Positions 9,491 to 18,688 of a DNA stretch of 64,000 nt are shown in pieces. The stretch comes from Rhizobacter koreensis (GTDB lineage: Bacteria > Pseudomonadota > Gammaproteobacteria > Burkholderiales > Burkholderiaceae_C), in NCBI RefSeq assembly GCF_013366375.1, contig NZ_JABWMJ010000002.1, forward strand, positions 558,001 through 622,000. The letters run 5' to 3'. Position 1 is the first letter of the stretch; every line of letters starts with the position of its first letter. Both the position numbers and the translations under genes were made by a program. The notes under the pieces are model-generated. The model made no database searches, was not told the DNA's origin, and saw nothing but the letters and a program-made list of their open reading frames with translations.

Positions 9491-9829
9491 ATGGTCCGAA
9501 CCTGCGCCGCCCTCGCCTTTGCGCTCGCCGCCACCGCGTCGTGGGCCGCCGATACCCCGGCAGCCGCAGCGACGCCTGCCGAGGCCGCGGCAGCCGCGCG
9601 ACCGGCACCGGGCGAGCCGGCGGTCCGCCAGACGGTGATCGAGGACGACACGACGCGCATCGACGAGCTGCGGGTGCGTGGGCAGCTGCAGCGCATCGTC
9701 GTCACCACCAAGGGCACGAAGCAGAGCTACGAGATCCTCACCGGCGACGGCTCGCGCGACCTCGGGTTCGCGGCCAACACGTCGCGCGGCGCGGCCGGCC
9801 GGCGCGTGTGGAACGTGCTGCAGTTCTGA
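9491..9829 (+). CDS. DUF2782 family secreted protein
   Basis: 112-aa protein with a Sec signal peptide (about residues 1-19, ending ASWA before ADTP), an Ala/Pro-rich spacer, and a conserved C-terminal half containing RQTVIEDDTTRIDELRVRGQ and the end RRVWNVLQF. These match the DUF2782 family, small periplasmic proteins usually found beside polA and thrB in betaproteobacteria. The ending resembles a two-stranded beta unit preceded by an acidic segment. Function is unknown in the family. It is transcribed away from polA and followed 113 bases later by thrB. Confidence 0.8.
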   Translation: MVRTCAALAFALAATASWAADTPAAAATPAEAAAAARPAPGEPAVRQTVIEDDTTRIDELRVRGQLQRIVVTTKGTKQSYEILTGDGSRDLGFAANTSRGAAGRRVWNVLQF

Positions 9830-9942
9830 GCCCGCGCGTGTCGCGACCTTTTTCGAACGCGGGCCGGGCGGCCGGCGCGAACCCGGCCGTCGGGCGCGTC
9901 GCGCGCATGCGGCACCGCAAACCGGCGGCACGCCGCTGACCG

Positions 9943-10911
9943 ATGGCCGTCTTCACCGAAGTCGATTTCGACGCCGCCGCTGCCCTGATCGCCGGCCTCG
10001 GCATCGGCGAGCTGCGCGAGCTGCACAGCGTCCCGGCCGGGATCGAGAACACGAACTACTTCGCCGACACCACGGGCGGCCGCTTCGTGCTGACCCTGTT
10101 CGAGCGCCTGGCGCGCGATGAGCTGCCGTTCTACCTGCGGCTGATGGAGCACCTTGCCGAACGCGGCATGCCGGTGCCGCGGCCGCGCCCGGATCGCGAC
10201 GGCAACCTCGTGCTCGAGCTGCACGGCAAGCCCGCCGCGGTGGTCGACCGGCTGCCCGGCGCCCATCACCTCGCGCCCGACGCGGCCGACTGCGCCAGCC
10301 TCGGCGCGATGCTCGCGCGCATGCACCTCGCGGGCGCCGACTTCCCGCTGCAGCAGGCCAATCTGCGCGGCCTCGACTGGTGCACGGCGACGGCGCCGTC
10401 GGTGCTGCCGTTCCTCGACCCCGAGCAGCGCGACCTGCTGCAGCACGAGCTCGCCTACCAGCACGGCGTGGCCGCGTCGGCCGCCTACGCGGCGCTGCCG
10501 CGCGGCGCGATCCACGCCGACCTGTTCCGCGACAACGTGCTGTTCGACGACGGGCGCCTGAGCGGCATCTTCGACTTCTACTTCGCCGGCACCGACACCT
10601 ACGGCTTCGACATCGCGGTCGCCATCAACGACTGGTGCGTCGACGCGACCAGCGGACGCCTGCTGGCGGAGCGTGCCGATGCGCTGGTCGGCGCCTATGA
10701 ATCGGTCCGACCACTCGCGAGCGCCGAGCGCCGCCTGCTGCCGGCGCTGCTGCGTGCCGGCGCGCTGCGCTTCTGGGTCTCGCGCCTGTGGGACCTGCAC
10801 CTGCCGCGCGACGCCGCGCTGCTGAAGGCGCACGACCCGACGCACTTCGAGCGCGTGCTGCGCGCCCGCATCGACGAGCCGTACCACCCGCCGGCGAGCG
10901 CTGCGGCATGA
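9943..10911 (+). CDS. thrB: Homoserine kinase (ThrB, APH-fold type II)
   Basis: Phosphorylates L-homoserine to O-phosphohomoserine in threonine biosynthesis. This is the aminoglycoside-phosphotransferase-like form used by many proteobacteria, not the GHMP kinase of E. coli. The 322-aa protein opens MAVFTEVDF and carries GIENTNYFADT in the nucleotide-binding lobe, the catalytic loop IHADLFRDNVLFD (HxDxxxxN) near residue 190, and the metal-binding IFDFYF segment next. Length matches the family. ATGA overlap with the following membrane-protein gene indicates co-translation. Confidence 0.95.
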   Translation: MAVFTEVDFDAAAALIAGLGIGELRELHSVPAGIENTNYFADTTGGRFVLTLFERLARDELPFYLRLMEHLAERGMPVPRPRPDRDGNLVLELHGKPAAVVDRLPGAHHLAPDAADCASLGAMLARMHLAGADFPLQQANLRGLDWCTATAPSVLPFLDPEQRDLLQHELAYQHGVAASAAYAALPRGAIHADLFRDNVLFDDGRLSGIFDFYFAGTDTYGFDIAVAINDWCVDATSGRLLAERADALVGAYESVRPLASAERRLLPALLRAGALRFWVSRLWDLHLPRDAALLKAHDPTHFERVLRARIDEPYHPPASAAA

Positions 10912-11714
10912 GGCTCAACCTGGTCGCGCCGGCGCGCGGAGCGGCCTGGGTGCGCGACGGCTTCCGCGCCTTCGCGCGCTACCCGCTGGCGTTCGCCAGC
11001 GTCCTGGTGCTCGGCATCTTCGCGATGATGGTGCTGAGCCTGGTGCCGCTGCTCGGCGTGGTGGTGCTGCTGGTGCTGCTGCCGGCGGGCTCGCTGCTCT
11101 TCATGATCGCCACGCGCCACGCGCAGCGCCGCGAGGCACCGGTGCCGGCCGCGTTCGTCGAGTTGGCGCGCTCGCCGCGCGAGCGCCGCATCGAGCTGCT
11201 CAAGCTCGGCGCAGCCTATGCCGCGGCGACCCTCGTGGTGATGGCGCTCTCGGACCTCATCGACGGCGGCGCGCTCGACGCGTTCGTCGAATCGGTGCCG
11301 ACGAGCAATCGGAACCCCGACGGGGTCGCCGCCCGGCTCGCGGAGCCGCGCCTGCAGATCGGCCTGCTCATGCGGGTGCTGCTCGCCTCGCTGGTGTCGG
11401 TGCCGTTCTGGCATGCGCCGGCGCTGGTGCACTGGGGCGGCGTGAGCTGGGTCAAGTCGCTGTTCTTCAGCAGCGTCGCGATCTGGCGCAACCGTGGTGC
11501 CTTCGTCGTCTACGCGCTGGTCTGGGTCGGGCTGATGTTCGGGATGCTGATCGCGATCAGCCTGGGACTCCTGGTGTTCGGGCCCGCGGCGCCGACCATC
11601 CTGGCGATGCCGCTCAGTCTGATCCTGACGACGGTGTTCTACGCGACACTCTGGTTCACGTTCGCCGACTGCTTCGCCGGCGAGGCCGATTCCCCGAGGA
11701 TGCTCCATGGTTGA
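10908..11714 (+). CDS. BPSS1780-type integral membrane protein
   Basis: 268-aa membrane protein with about six hydrophobic segments. The first long pair lies near residues 27-65; others are near 105-120, 155-175, 200-225 and 235-260. It resembles the BPSS1780 family of Burkholderiales, uncharacterised inner-membrane proteins found next to thrB. Its ATG overlaps the thrB stop by 4 bases, and its own 3' end overlaps the SDR gene by 8 bases, so thrB, this gene and the SDR are likely one transcript. No catalytic motif is seen. Confidence 0.75.
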   Translation: MRLNLVAPARGAAWVRDGFRAFARYPLAFASVLVLGIFAMMVLSLVPLLGVVVLLVLLPAGSLLFMIATRHAQRREAPVPAAFVELARSPRERRIELLKLGAAYAAATLVVMALSDLIDGGALDAFVESVPTSNRNPDGVAARLAEPRLQIGLLMRVLLASLVSVPFWHAPALVHWGGVSWVKSLFFSSVAIWRNRGAFVVYALVWVGLMFGMLIAISLGLLVFGPAAPTILAMPLSLILTTVFYATLWFTFADCFAGEADSPRMLHG

Positions 11715-12483
11715 TGCCGCTTCCCCCAACCCGGCGCCGCGCGTCGCCCTCGTCACCGGCGCCGGCAGCGGCATCGGCCGGGCCAGCGCGCTCGCTCTGC
11801 TCGCCGCCGGCTGGCACGTGGTGCTCACCGGGCGCCGCGCCGACGCGCTCGAGGCGACTCGGGCGGCCGCCGGCGACGCCGCCGGGCGCACGCTTGCAGC
11901 GCCGGCCGACCTCTCGGACCCGGATGCCGTCGCGGCGCTGTTCCAACGCGTCGAGGCCACGTTCGGGCGTCTCGACCTGCTGTTCAACAACGCCGGCAGC
12001 GGCGCCCCGCCGGTGCCGCTCGACGAACTGACGCCGGCGCAGTGGCGCAGCGTGGTCGGCATCAACCTCGATGCCGCGTTCTACTGCACCCAGCAGGCGT
12101 TCCGCATCATGAAGCGCCAGTCGCCCCGAGGCGGTCGCATCATCAACAACGGGTCGATCTCGGCGTACGCGCCGCGTCCGCTCAGCGCGCCCTACACGGC
12201 GACCAAGCACGCGATCACCGGCCTCACCAAGGCGACGGCGCTCGACGGGCGCGCCCACGACATCGCGTGCGGGCAGATCGACATCGGCAACGCCGCGACC
12301 GACATGACCGAGCGCATGGCGTCGGGCGTGCTGCAGGCGGATGGCTCGATGCGCGTCGAGCCGCGCATGGACGTCGCGCACGTCGCCGACGCGATCGTCC
12401 ACATGGCGAGCCTGCCGCTCGAGTCCAACGTGCTGTTCATGACGGTCATGGCGACCAAGATGCCGTTCGTCGGCCGCGGCTGA
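11707..12483 (+). CDS. SDR family oxidoreductase
   Basis: 258-aa classical short-chain dehydrogenase. It has the NAD(P)-binding loop TGAGSGIG near residue 18, the NNAG motif (LLFNNAGSG), catalytic Ser in [10 protein letters not shown] and the active-site YTATK (YxxxK). After the arginine at the end of beta-2 (TGRRADALE) the residues favour NADP, though this is only suggestive. The substrate is not predictable. It overlaps the upstream membrane-protein gene by 8 bases and ends before a 179-base gap without a gene. Confidence 0.88.
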   Translation: MVDAASPNPAPRVALVTGAGSGIGRASALALLAAGWHVVLTGRRADALEATRAAAGDAAGRTLAAPADLSDPDAVAALFQRVEATFGRLDLLFNNAGSGAPPVPLDELTPAQWRSVVGINLDAAFYCTQQAFRIMKRQSPRGGRIINNGSISAYAPRPLSAPYTATKHAITGLTKATALDGRAHDIACGQIDIGNAATDMTERMASGVLQADGSMRVEPRMDVAHVADAIVHMASLPLESNVLFMTVMATKMPFVGRG

Positions 12484-12662
12484 CGTCCAGGCAGCGGCGC
12501 GGCAGGCGCGTCGACGCCACGCCACACCCCCGCGATTCGCCCCCGCCTGCTGCACGCTTGCGGGCAGCCGCACGGGGCAACCCTTAGGATGCGGGTCGAC
12601 CCTGTATCCCGCCCGTCCGCGACGGCTCGCCCGAGCCGGCGCCCGGGCCTCACGAGATTTCC

Positions 12663-13355
12663 ATGGCCCACATCCATTTCATCGGCGGCGAAAAAGGCGG
12701 CGTCGGCAAGTCGCTGGTCGCGCGCGTGCTGATGCAGTACCTCATCGACCGCGAGATCCCGTTCGCCGGCTTCGACACCGACCGCTCGCATGGCGCGCTG
12801 ATGCGCTTCTACGCCGGCTACGCCACGCCGATCGCGGTCGATCGTCCGCAGGACCTCGACTCGATCGTCGAAGCCGCGGTCGAGCAGCCCGAGCGCCGCA
12901 TCGTCGTCGACCTCGCGGCGCAGACCCACGACCCGCTGGTCGCCTGGATGGAAGAAGCCGGCGTGGTGTCGCTCGCCGACGAGCTCGGCCTCACGATCAC
13001 CTACTGGCACGTGATGGACAGCGGCAAGGACTCCGTCGACCTGCTCAAGCGCCTGCTCGACCGCTTCGGCACGGGCGTGAAGTACGTGCTGGTGCGCAAC
13101 CAGCTGCGCGGCAACGACTTCTCGACGCTCGAGCAGTCGGGCGAGCAGGCGCGCGCGATCGAGCTCGGCGCCAAGGTCGTCTCGATCCGCAAGCTCCCCG
13201 ACAACGTGATGCAGAAGATCGATGCCGCCGACAGCAGCTTCTGGAACGCCGGCTCGAACCAGGAACCGGGCGCCGCGCTCGGGCTGATGGACCGCCAGCG
13301 CGTCAAGATGTGGCTGCGCGACGTGTACCGCGAGCTGGACGATGTCGGCCCCTGA
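12663..13355 (+). CDS. ParA/MinD-type P-loop ATPase, orphan
   Basis: 230-aa deviant Walker A ATPase. GGEKGGVGKS starts at residue 8, with the signature lysine at K11 and the P-loop lysine at K16. The FDTDRS segment follows beta-2, and RIVVDLAAQTHDP takes the Walker B place. No ParB, MinE or partition site is nearby, and similar single genes are often annotated as mobilisation proteins. Given that it is chromosomal and lacks a partner, plasmid partition is unlikely. It may position or activate another complex. The 3' end overlaps the small lipoprotein gene by 14 bases, and that in turn overlaps phoD. Confidence 0.78.
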   Translation: MAHIHFIGGEKGGVGKSLVARVLMQYLIDREIPFAGFDTDRSHGALMRFYAGYATPIAVDRPQDLDSIVEAAVEQPERRIVVDLAAQTHDPLVAWMEEAGVVSLADELGLTITYWHVMDSGKDSVDLLKRLLDRFGTGVKYVLVRNQLRGNDFSTLEQSGEQARAIELGAKVVSIRKLPDNVMQKIDAADSSFWNAGSNQEPGAALGLMDRQRVKMWLRDVYRELDDVGP

Positions 13356-13695
13356 GAACTCGCTTCAGGCGACACGGCCAGCGGCGCTGCCGCGCTGGCC
13401 GGAATGTGCCGGACCGCTGGACAGCTCGGCCGGCGGCGCGGGCGCTAGGGCTTCACCGCGAGTCGCGGCCGGTCGATGCGCCGCGGCGGCGCGTCTGCCC
13501 CGGCCGGCGGTCGTCGTCGCCGCCCTGATCGGCGCCGCAAGCCTGGGCGGCTGCGCGGTCGTCACGGTCGCCGGTGCCGCCGTCGCCGTCGGCGCCACCG
13601 TCGTGACGACGACCGCCAAGGTCACCGGCAAGGTGGTCGAAGCCGGCGCCGACCTGGTGCTGCCGAGCAGCGACCCGCCGCCCGCCAAGAAGTGA
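13342..13695 (+). CDS. Small alanine/valine-rich lipoprotein
   Basis: 117-aa ORF whose distinctive part is a hydrophobic stretch ending in a lipobox-like LGGC (near residue 70) followed by a Val/Ala/Gly-rich amphipathic segment and a short Pro/Lys tail. The first 50 residues are Arg/Pro/Ala-rich and unlike a signal peptide, so the true start may be further in, but no good in-frame ATG is present. The gene starts within the ParA-like gene and its TGA overlaps the GTG of phoD (GTGA). That nested arrangement is the main reason to accept it. It is predicted to be lipid-anchored in the envelope; function is unknown. Confidence 0.55.
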   Translation: MSAPENSLQATRPAALPRWPECAGPLDSSAGGAGARASPRVAAGRCAAAARLPRPAVVVAALIGAASLGGCAVVTVAGAAVAVGATVVTTTAKVTGKVVEAGADLVLPSSDPPPAKK

Positions 13696-15227
13696 CCGAC
13701 CGGGCGCCGCCCGAACAGCCGGCGCGCCGCCGCGCCGTCGCGCAGAGCGCCGCCCTGTTGCTCGCCCCCTGGCTGTCGACGCGCGGCAGCGCTGCGTCGA
13801 CCGGGCCGCGCTTCGCGCTCGGCGTCGCCTCAGGTCAGCCGCGCCCCGACGGCATGGTGCTGTGGACCCGCCTCACCGGCGAGGGGCTCGCCGATCGCGT
13901 GGCGGTGCGTTGGGAGATCGCCCACGACGAGGCGTTCGCCAGGCTGGTCGCGCACGGCGTCGAGGTGGCCGAAGCCGCGTGGGCGCACAGCGTCCACGCC
14001 GAGCCGGCCGGGCTCGCACCGGAGCGCAGCTACTGGTATCGCTTCATCGCGCTCGGCGAGGTCAGCGCGGTCGGCCGCACGCGCACCGCGCCGGCACCCG
14101 ACGCCGCGGCGACGCTCGACCTCGTCACCGCGAGCTGCCAGCGCTACGACGCCGGCCACTACGCGGCCTGGCGCCAGGTCGCGCGCGACGACGTCGACCT
14201 CGTGCTATTCCTCGGCGACTACATCTACGAGAGCGCGTCGCCACGCCAGGCGCTGCGCCGCCACGAGGGCGGCCGCGCCGCGACGCTCGACCAATACCGG
14301 GCGCGCTACGCCACCTACAAGAGCGACCCGGCGCTGCAGGCGGCGCACGCGGCGTGCCCCTGGCTGCTGGTCTGGGACGACCACGAGGTCGCCAACGACT
14401 ACGCGGGCTTGAACGGCCCCGCCTCGGACGCCGGCTTCGCGGCCCAGCGCGCGGCGGCGTACCAGGCCTACTGGGAGCACCAGCCGTTCCAGAAGGCGCT
14501 GCGGCCGCGCGGCCCCAAGATGCGGATCGTCGGCCGCTGCGACTGGGGGCGCCTCGCGCGCATCCACCTGCTCGACGACCGCCAGTACCGCGATCCGCAG
14601 GCCTGCTCGGGCGCACACGGCGGCTCGCGCGTCCTCACGCGCACCGACTGCGCGGAGCTCGACGATCCGGCGCGCTCGCTGCTCGGCGCCGAGCAGGAGC
14701 GCTGGCTCGCCGGCGGCTGGGACCTCGCGCGGCCGTGGAACGTCGTCGCCCAGCAGACGCTGATGGCGCGCTTCGCCGCCCCCGGTGCCGAGGGCGGCGA
14801 GCCGCGTGTCTGGACCGACGGCTGGGACGGCTATCCGGCGGCGCGCCGGCGCCTGCTTGGTCAGGTCGCCGAGCGCGCCCTTGGCGGCGTGGTGGTGGTC
14901 GGCGGCGACGTTCACGCGAGCTACGTCGCCGACCTGAAGACCGACTTCGGCGACCCGCGCGGCAAGGTCGTCGCGACCGAGTTCTGCGGCACCTCGATCA
15001 CCAGCCCGTCGCTCGCCCAGGCGCGCATCGACGCGATCGCGCGCTTCAACCCGCACGTGCGCCACGCGCGTGCGGACCGGCGCGGCTATACGCGGCTGCG
15101 CTTCGGCCCCGAGCGCATGCACGCCGAGTTGCGCGTGGTCGAAGACGTCATGGACCCGGCGAGCACGGTCTCGACCGCGGCCCGTTTCGCCGTCGACGCC
15201 GGGCGGCCCGGCGTGCTCGTCGACTGA
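13692..15227 (+). CDS. PhoD-like alkaline phosphatase / phosphodiesterase
   Basis: 511-aa metallophosphoesterase of the PhoD family, which cleaves phosphomonoesters and phosphodiesters using Fe and Ca in the periplasm. Motifs in order are TASCQRYD, LGDYIYE, VWDDHEVANDY and VVGGDVHASY, the expected metal ligands. The N-terminus carries RRRAVAQSAALLLAP, a Tat-like signal, as expected for a cofactor-loaded PhoD. GTG at 13692 is chosen because it overlaps the upstream stop and places the Tat motif near the N-terminus. No Pho box was recognised upstream of the operon. Convergent with the YflT-like gene, 7 bases apart. Confidence 0.9.
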   Translation: MTDRAPPEQPARRRAVAQSAALLLAPWLSTRGSAASTGPRFALGVASGQPRPDGMVLWTRLTGEGLADRVAVRWEIAHDEAFARLVAHGVEVAEAAWAHSVHAEPAGLAPERSYWYRFIALGEVSAVGRTRTAPAPDAAATLDLVTASCQRYDAGHYAAWRQVARDDVDLVLFLGDYIYESASPRQALRRHEGGRAATLDQYRARYATYKSDPALQAAHAACPWLLVWDDHEVANDYAGLNGPASDAGFAAQRAAAYQAYWEHQPFQKALRPRGPKMRIVGRCDWGRLARIHLLDDRQYRDPQACSGAHGGSRVLTRTDCAELDDPARSLLGAEQERWLAGGWDLARPWNVVAQQTLMARFAAPGAEGGEPRVWTDGWDGYPAARRRLLGQVAERALGGVVVVGGDVHASYVADLKTDFGDPRGKVVATEFCGTSITSPSLAQARIDAIARFNPHVRHARADRRGYTRLRFGPERMHAELRVVEDVMDPASTVSTAARFAVDAGRPGVLVD

Positions 15228-15234
15228 CGCCTCC

Positions 15235-16038
15235 CTAGTGCGTGGCGCGCTCCCAGGCGTGCCGCACCGACGCCTTGAAGCGTTCCCACGCGTTTTCCGG
15301 ATGCCGGCGCTCCCAGTCGGCGCGCGCTTCGGGCTCGATCTCGTCCCATGAACGGCCGCGGTGGCGCGGCTCGTCGGCGAGCGCGTGGCCGTGGCGATAC
15401 GCCGGCTCGTGCTCTTCGTAGCGCGAGCCATCGGGATCGCGCGCGTCATGGTCGGCGCGCAGCTCGGCATCGAGATCGTCGAAGGTGCGCACGGCGGTGT
15501 GGCCGTAGACGCGCACGCCGCCGATGCTGACCTCCTGGCGATGCACCGCGACGCCGCGCCAGCCGCCAGTCGGCGCTGCCGCACCGCTCGCGGCGGGCAC
15601 CGCGCCGCGAGCGGTGCCGGCGCTGCCTTGGGCGTCGGCGCCCGACGGCGTGGCGGGCGCTCCCGAGCGCTGCCATTCCTCGACCCGATCGTCGATGTCG
15701 ACGGCGCCCGCGGCGATGAGCGCGTCGCGTGCGGCGAGCGCCTCCGCCTCGTCGTGGGCGTCGACGCTGACGACGCAGGCGCCGCGCTCGACCGCCTCGG
15801 TGTAGTGCCCGAGGTGCGGCTCGGCGACGCCGAACAGGGCCGAGAGGCGATGCAGCAGGCCCTGCCCGGGCCCGCCCTCCACTTGCGCGGACGGCGGCAC
15901 CGGCGGTTCACCGGGCGCGCCGGCGCCGGCGCGCCCTAGGTGCACGTCGGCGCGGGCGATGCCGCGCGCGCTCAGCGCCTCGGCCGCGCGGCGCGCGTCG
16001 TCGGCGTGGTCGAAAACAGCGATGACGGTGTGCTTCAC
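15235..16038 (-). CDS. YflT-like stress-domain protein, hypothetical
   Basis: 267-aa hydrophilic protein. The N-terminal 130 residues (KHTVIAVFDHADDARRAAEAL onward, then LGHYTEAVERGACVVSVDA) resemble the ferredoxin-like YflT general-stress domain, with two beta-alpha units and a spacer. An Ala/Gly linker follows, then a charged His/Asp/Glu-rich C-terminal region (about 180-267) with repeated WE and ADWERR-type segments. There is no signal peptide. Proteins of this type are often induced by heat or osmotic stress, but the role is unproven. It is alone on its strand between phoD and an OPT transporter. Confidence 0.6.
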   Translation of the reverse strand: MKHTVIAVFDHADDARRAAEALSARGIARADVHLGRAGAGAPGEPPVPPSAQVEGGPGQGLLHRLSALFGVAEPHLGHYTEAVERGACVVSVDAHDEAEALAARDALIAAGAVDIDDRVEEWQRSGAPATPSGADAQGSAGTARGAVPAASGAAAPTGGWRGVAVHRQEVSIGGVRVYGHTAVRTFDDLDAELRADHDARDPDGSRYEEHEPAYRHGHALADEPRHRGRSWDEIEPEARADWERRHPENAWERFKASVRHAWERATH

Positions 16039-16163
16039 GGAATGCCTCCGCAGGTTGGCTGGGGCAGCGGGTCATCGTACGCCGCTGCGACGGCCGCGCC
16101 CAGCCTTGCACGGGTGCCCGCGATCGTGCGAGGGCCAGCGAGCCGCAGCGGCGAAACAGCCCT

Positions 16164-17978
16164 TCAGCCCGCGAGCAGTGTCGAGGCCAGCGCCGCGATG
16201 CCGATGCCCAGCGCGGCGAGGGCGTCGCCGGCGATGAGGCCGCCGCCGAGCAGCGAGCTGCGGCTCATGTCGGAGGGCAGCGCGCCGGACGCGGCGCCGC
16301 GCGGCGGCCTCGCCAGCGTCTCGAAGAGACTCGACGCCACGCCTCCCGCGCCGAACCAGACGGCCGTGTGCAGGTTCACGAAGCCGCCGAACGAGAACGC
16401 ATAGGGTGACGGCAGCACCACCGCATCGACCACAAAATCGGTGGCGAACCCGGCGCGGCCCGCGGCGACGAAGCGCCGGTACGCGGGCCGCGAGCGCAGC
16501 GCGCGCCGCAGCAGCTCGATCGCGAGGCCGAGCCCGACGCCCACGCCGATCGCGCTGCGCTGGAAGCGCTGGTCGTGGGCGCCGAGGCCGCGCAGCACGC
16601 CCACGAACTTGTACGTCATCGCGGCGCTCCACTCGGCCGGCTGCTCGCCGGCGCGCATCAGCGTCTGGTCGAGGCGCAGCACCGGGTACGCCGCCATGAA
16701 GAGCTGCGCCAGACCGACCGCGAGCAGCGCGCCGACGCCGATGCCGGCAACCTGGTAGCGGAACTGCAGCAGGCGATTGCTGCCGAGGCGCCAGCCGGTC
16801 GAGCGGTCCTGCTGCATGTCGCAGGCGACGCTGGTCGAGACCAGCAGCACGGTGCCGGCCATCAGACCCACGCCTGCGTCGGCGAGGCCGAGCGCGGCCA
16901 TCAGCACGACCGCAACGACGAATGCGGACGAGATCGGGTTCGAGTCGCTGATGCCGAGCGAGATGCCGTTGACCAGCGCGAACACGAAGACCAGCGCGAC
17001 GGCGAGCACCAGGAAGCCGACCGGCTGGCCGAGCACCGCGTGGCCGGTGGCGACGAGGGCGGCCGCCCAGGCGCCGGTCCAGAGCACCAGGCGCAGCGTG
17101 TTGCGGCGGCTCCAGCCGACGCCTCGGTCCGGCACCTCACGTGGGGCACCGGACGCCCGCCAGCGCCGCAATGCGCCGTAGCCGATCAGCGCCAGGTCGA
17201 CTGCCGCGGCACCCATGATCATGCCGAGCGCGATCAGGAAGGTGATCTTGCGCGGCGGGTCGCCCGGCTGCAGCCAGCCCATCGAGACGAACGTCGGCAG
17301 CAGCGCGACGCCGAGCAGGCCGGCGACGACCGCCGGAATGCCGATGCGCGCGCCGACCACCAGCCCGGCGCCGAAGGTCGACGCCGAGAGCTCGATCGCC
17401 GCCAGCAGCCCGCCGCGCGCGACGGCAAGGCCGGCGACGATGCCCGCCACGACGCCGCCGCCGAGCTGGCGCACCGATGCGCGCAGGAGCGCCGGGTCGG
17501 TAAGCGCGCACAGGATGTTGGCGACCGCCAGGCCCGACGGAAACGTGAGCTGCAGGCGGTCGACCAGGATCGGCGTGCACAGCATGCCGACGCCGACCCC
17601 GAACATGCCGATGCAGAGGAAATAGAGGACGAGCTGCCACGCCGGCGGCTGCGGGAGGTCGAGCCAGACCATCGCCTGGATCAGCACGCCCATCCCGCTC
17701 ATGCCGGCCACCGACGCCGCCGCCGTCTGCACGTAGTTGGCGCCGTGCTTGCCCGACGGCCCATAGCCCACCGTCACCGTCGACCCCAGGATGCCCGCCA
17801 GCACCTGCCCGCCGACGAAGAAGCCGAGCGAGAAGTTCATGTACGCCGCGGTGACGCCGCCGAGCGGCCCCAGCACCAGCACGCCGAGAGCGCCGAGCAA
17901 CGCGTGGTAGCGCCAGCTGCCCGCGCTCGGCAGCCAGCGCCAGCGCGGCAGGGTTTCCGGCTCGCTCGCTCGTCGCAT
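16164..17978 (-). CDS. OPT/YSL family oligopeptide or metal-chelate transporter
   Basis: 604-aa polytopic inner-membrane protein with roughly 14 hydrophobic segments. OPT-like features include LGSTVTVGYGPSGKHGANYVQ in the first half, LQLTFPSGLAVANI (the family FPSG-type motif), and a second-half stretch NGISLGISDSNPISSAF. OPT proteins carry peptides or siderophore-metal chelates by proton symport. No binding protein or ABC partner is present, consistent with a secondary transporter. Divergent from the RDD gene at 18131. Substrate unknown. Confidence 0.8.
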   Translation of the reverse strand: MRRASEPETLPRWRWLPSAGSWRYHALLGALGVLVLGPLGGVTAAYMNFSLGFFVGGQVLAGILGSTVTVGYGPSGKHGANYVQTAAASVAGMSGMGVLIQAMVWLDLPQPPAWQLVLYFLCIGMFGVGVGMLCTPILVDRLQLTFPSGLAVANILCALTDPALLRASVRQLGGGVVAGIVAGLAVARGGLLAAIELSASTFGAGLVVGARIGIPAVVAGLLGVALLPTFVSMGWLQPGDPPRKITFLIALGMIMGAAAVDLALIGYGALRRWRASGAPREVPDRGVGWSRRNTLRLVLWTGAWAAALVATGHAVLGQPVGFLVLAVALVFVFALVNGISLGISDSNPISSAFVVAVVLMAALGLADAGVGLMAGTVLLVSTSVACDMQQDRSTGWRLGSNRLLQFRYQVAGIGVGALLAVGLAQLFMAAYPVLRLDQTLMRAGEQPAEWSAAMTYKFVGVLRGLGAHDQRFQRSAIGVGVGLGLAIELLRRALRSRPAYRRFVAAGRAGFATDFVVDAVVLPSPYAFSFGGFVNLHTAVWFGAGGVASSLFETLARPPRGAASGALPSDMSRSSLLGGGLIAGDALAALGIGIAALASTLLAG

Positions 17979-18130
17979 GGGGGAGTCTTTCGGGGAAGTG
18001 CCTGCCGCCGTTGACGGGCGGCCGATGCTAGCCGCAGCCCGTGCGTGCGCAGTACGCCGCGAAAACCCGGCCAGTCGGGCGAAGGCCCGCTGCTAGCATG
18101 GCCCGGCCCCGCACTTCCAACGAGACACCG

Positions 18131-18640
18131 ATGGCCAGCATCGACGAAGGCAACCGATTCGCACCGCCGACGGTGCATGTGGAGGACGTCGCGGCGTCCA
18201 CCAGCGCGCTGGCAAGCCGCGGCGGACGACTCGCGGCCGTCATCATCGACGCCGTGATCCAGGGCATCGCGGTCGCGGTGCTGTCGTTCGTGACCCCGCT
18301 GTCGCCGTTCCGGCCGCCCGCCGACGGCGCCCTGGTCGGCTTCATGCTCACCAACCTGGTGCTGGGTCTTGTCCTCTTCCTGCTGCTGCACGGCTATCTG
18401 CTCGCGACGCAGGGTCAGACCATCGGCAAGAAGCTGCTCGGCATCCGCATCGTGCGCAGCGACGGCAGCGCGGCCACGTTCGGCCGGCTCGTCGGCCTGC
18501 GCATCCTGCCGGTCAACCTCATCGTGCTCGTGCCGTATATCGGCATGCTGATCGTGCTGATCGACTCGCTGCTGATCTTCCGCGAATCGCGCAAGTGCCT
18601 GCACGACAACATCGCCGACACGATCGTCGTCAAAGCCTGA
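18131..18640 (+). CDS. RDD family membrane protein
   Basis: 169-aa protein with an N-terminal hydrophilic stretch of about 35 residues, then an RDD domain. The first helix begins with SRGGRLAAVIIDAV (Arg...Asp signature), and the second part contains GQTIGKKLLGIRIVRSDG, the RDD G(K)-loop. Three to four helices are present. ATG at 18131 is used because the in-frame upstream extension is Arg-rich and non-membrane. Followed 48 bases later by another RDD protein, which may be the first gene of the MoxR operon. Role of RDD proteins is largely unknown; some act as ion or sodium/proton exchangers. Confidence 0.85.
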   Translation: MASIDEGNRFAPPTVHVEDVAASTSALASRGGRLAAVIIDAVIQGIAVAVLSFVTPLSPFRPPADGALVGFMLTNLVLGLVLFLLLHGYLLATQGQTIGKKLLGIRIVRSDGSAATFGRLVGLRILPVNLIVLVPYIGMLIVLIDSLLIFRESRKCLHDNIADTIVVKA

Positions 18641-18688
18641 TCTTCCCGGGCGCCCGCCCGTGACGACGCCGTGGTGCCGACGGCGGCG

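Noticed and set aside
12663..13355. ParA-like gene as a sign of plasmid or integrative element partition
   Set aside because: No ParB, replication, relaxase or integrase genes are near, and the surrounding genes are chromosomal housekeeping genes.
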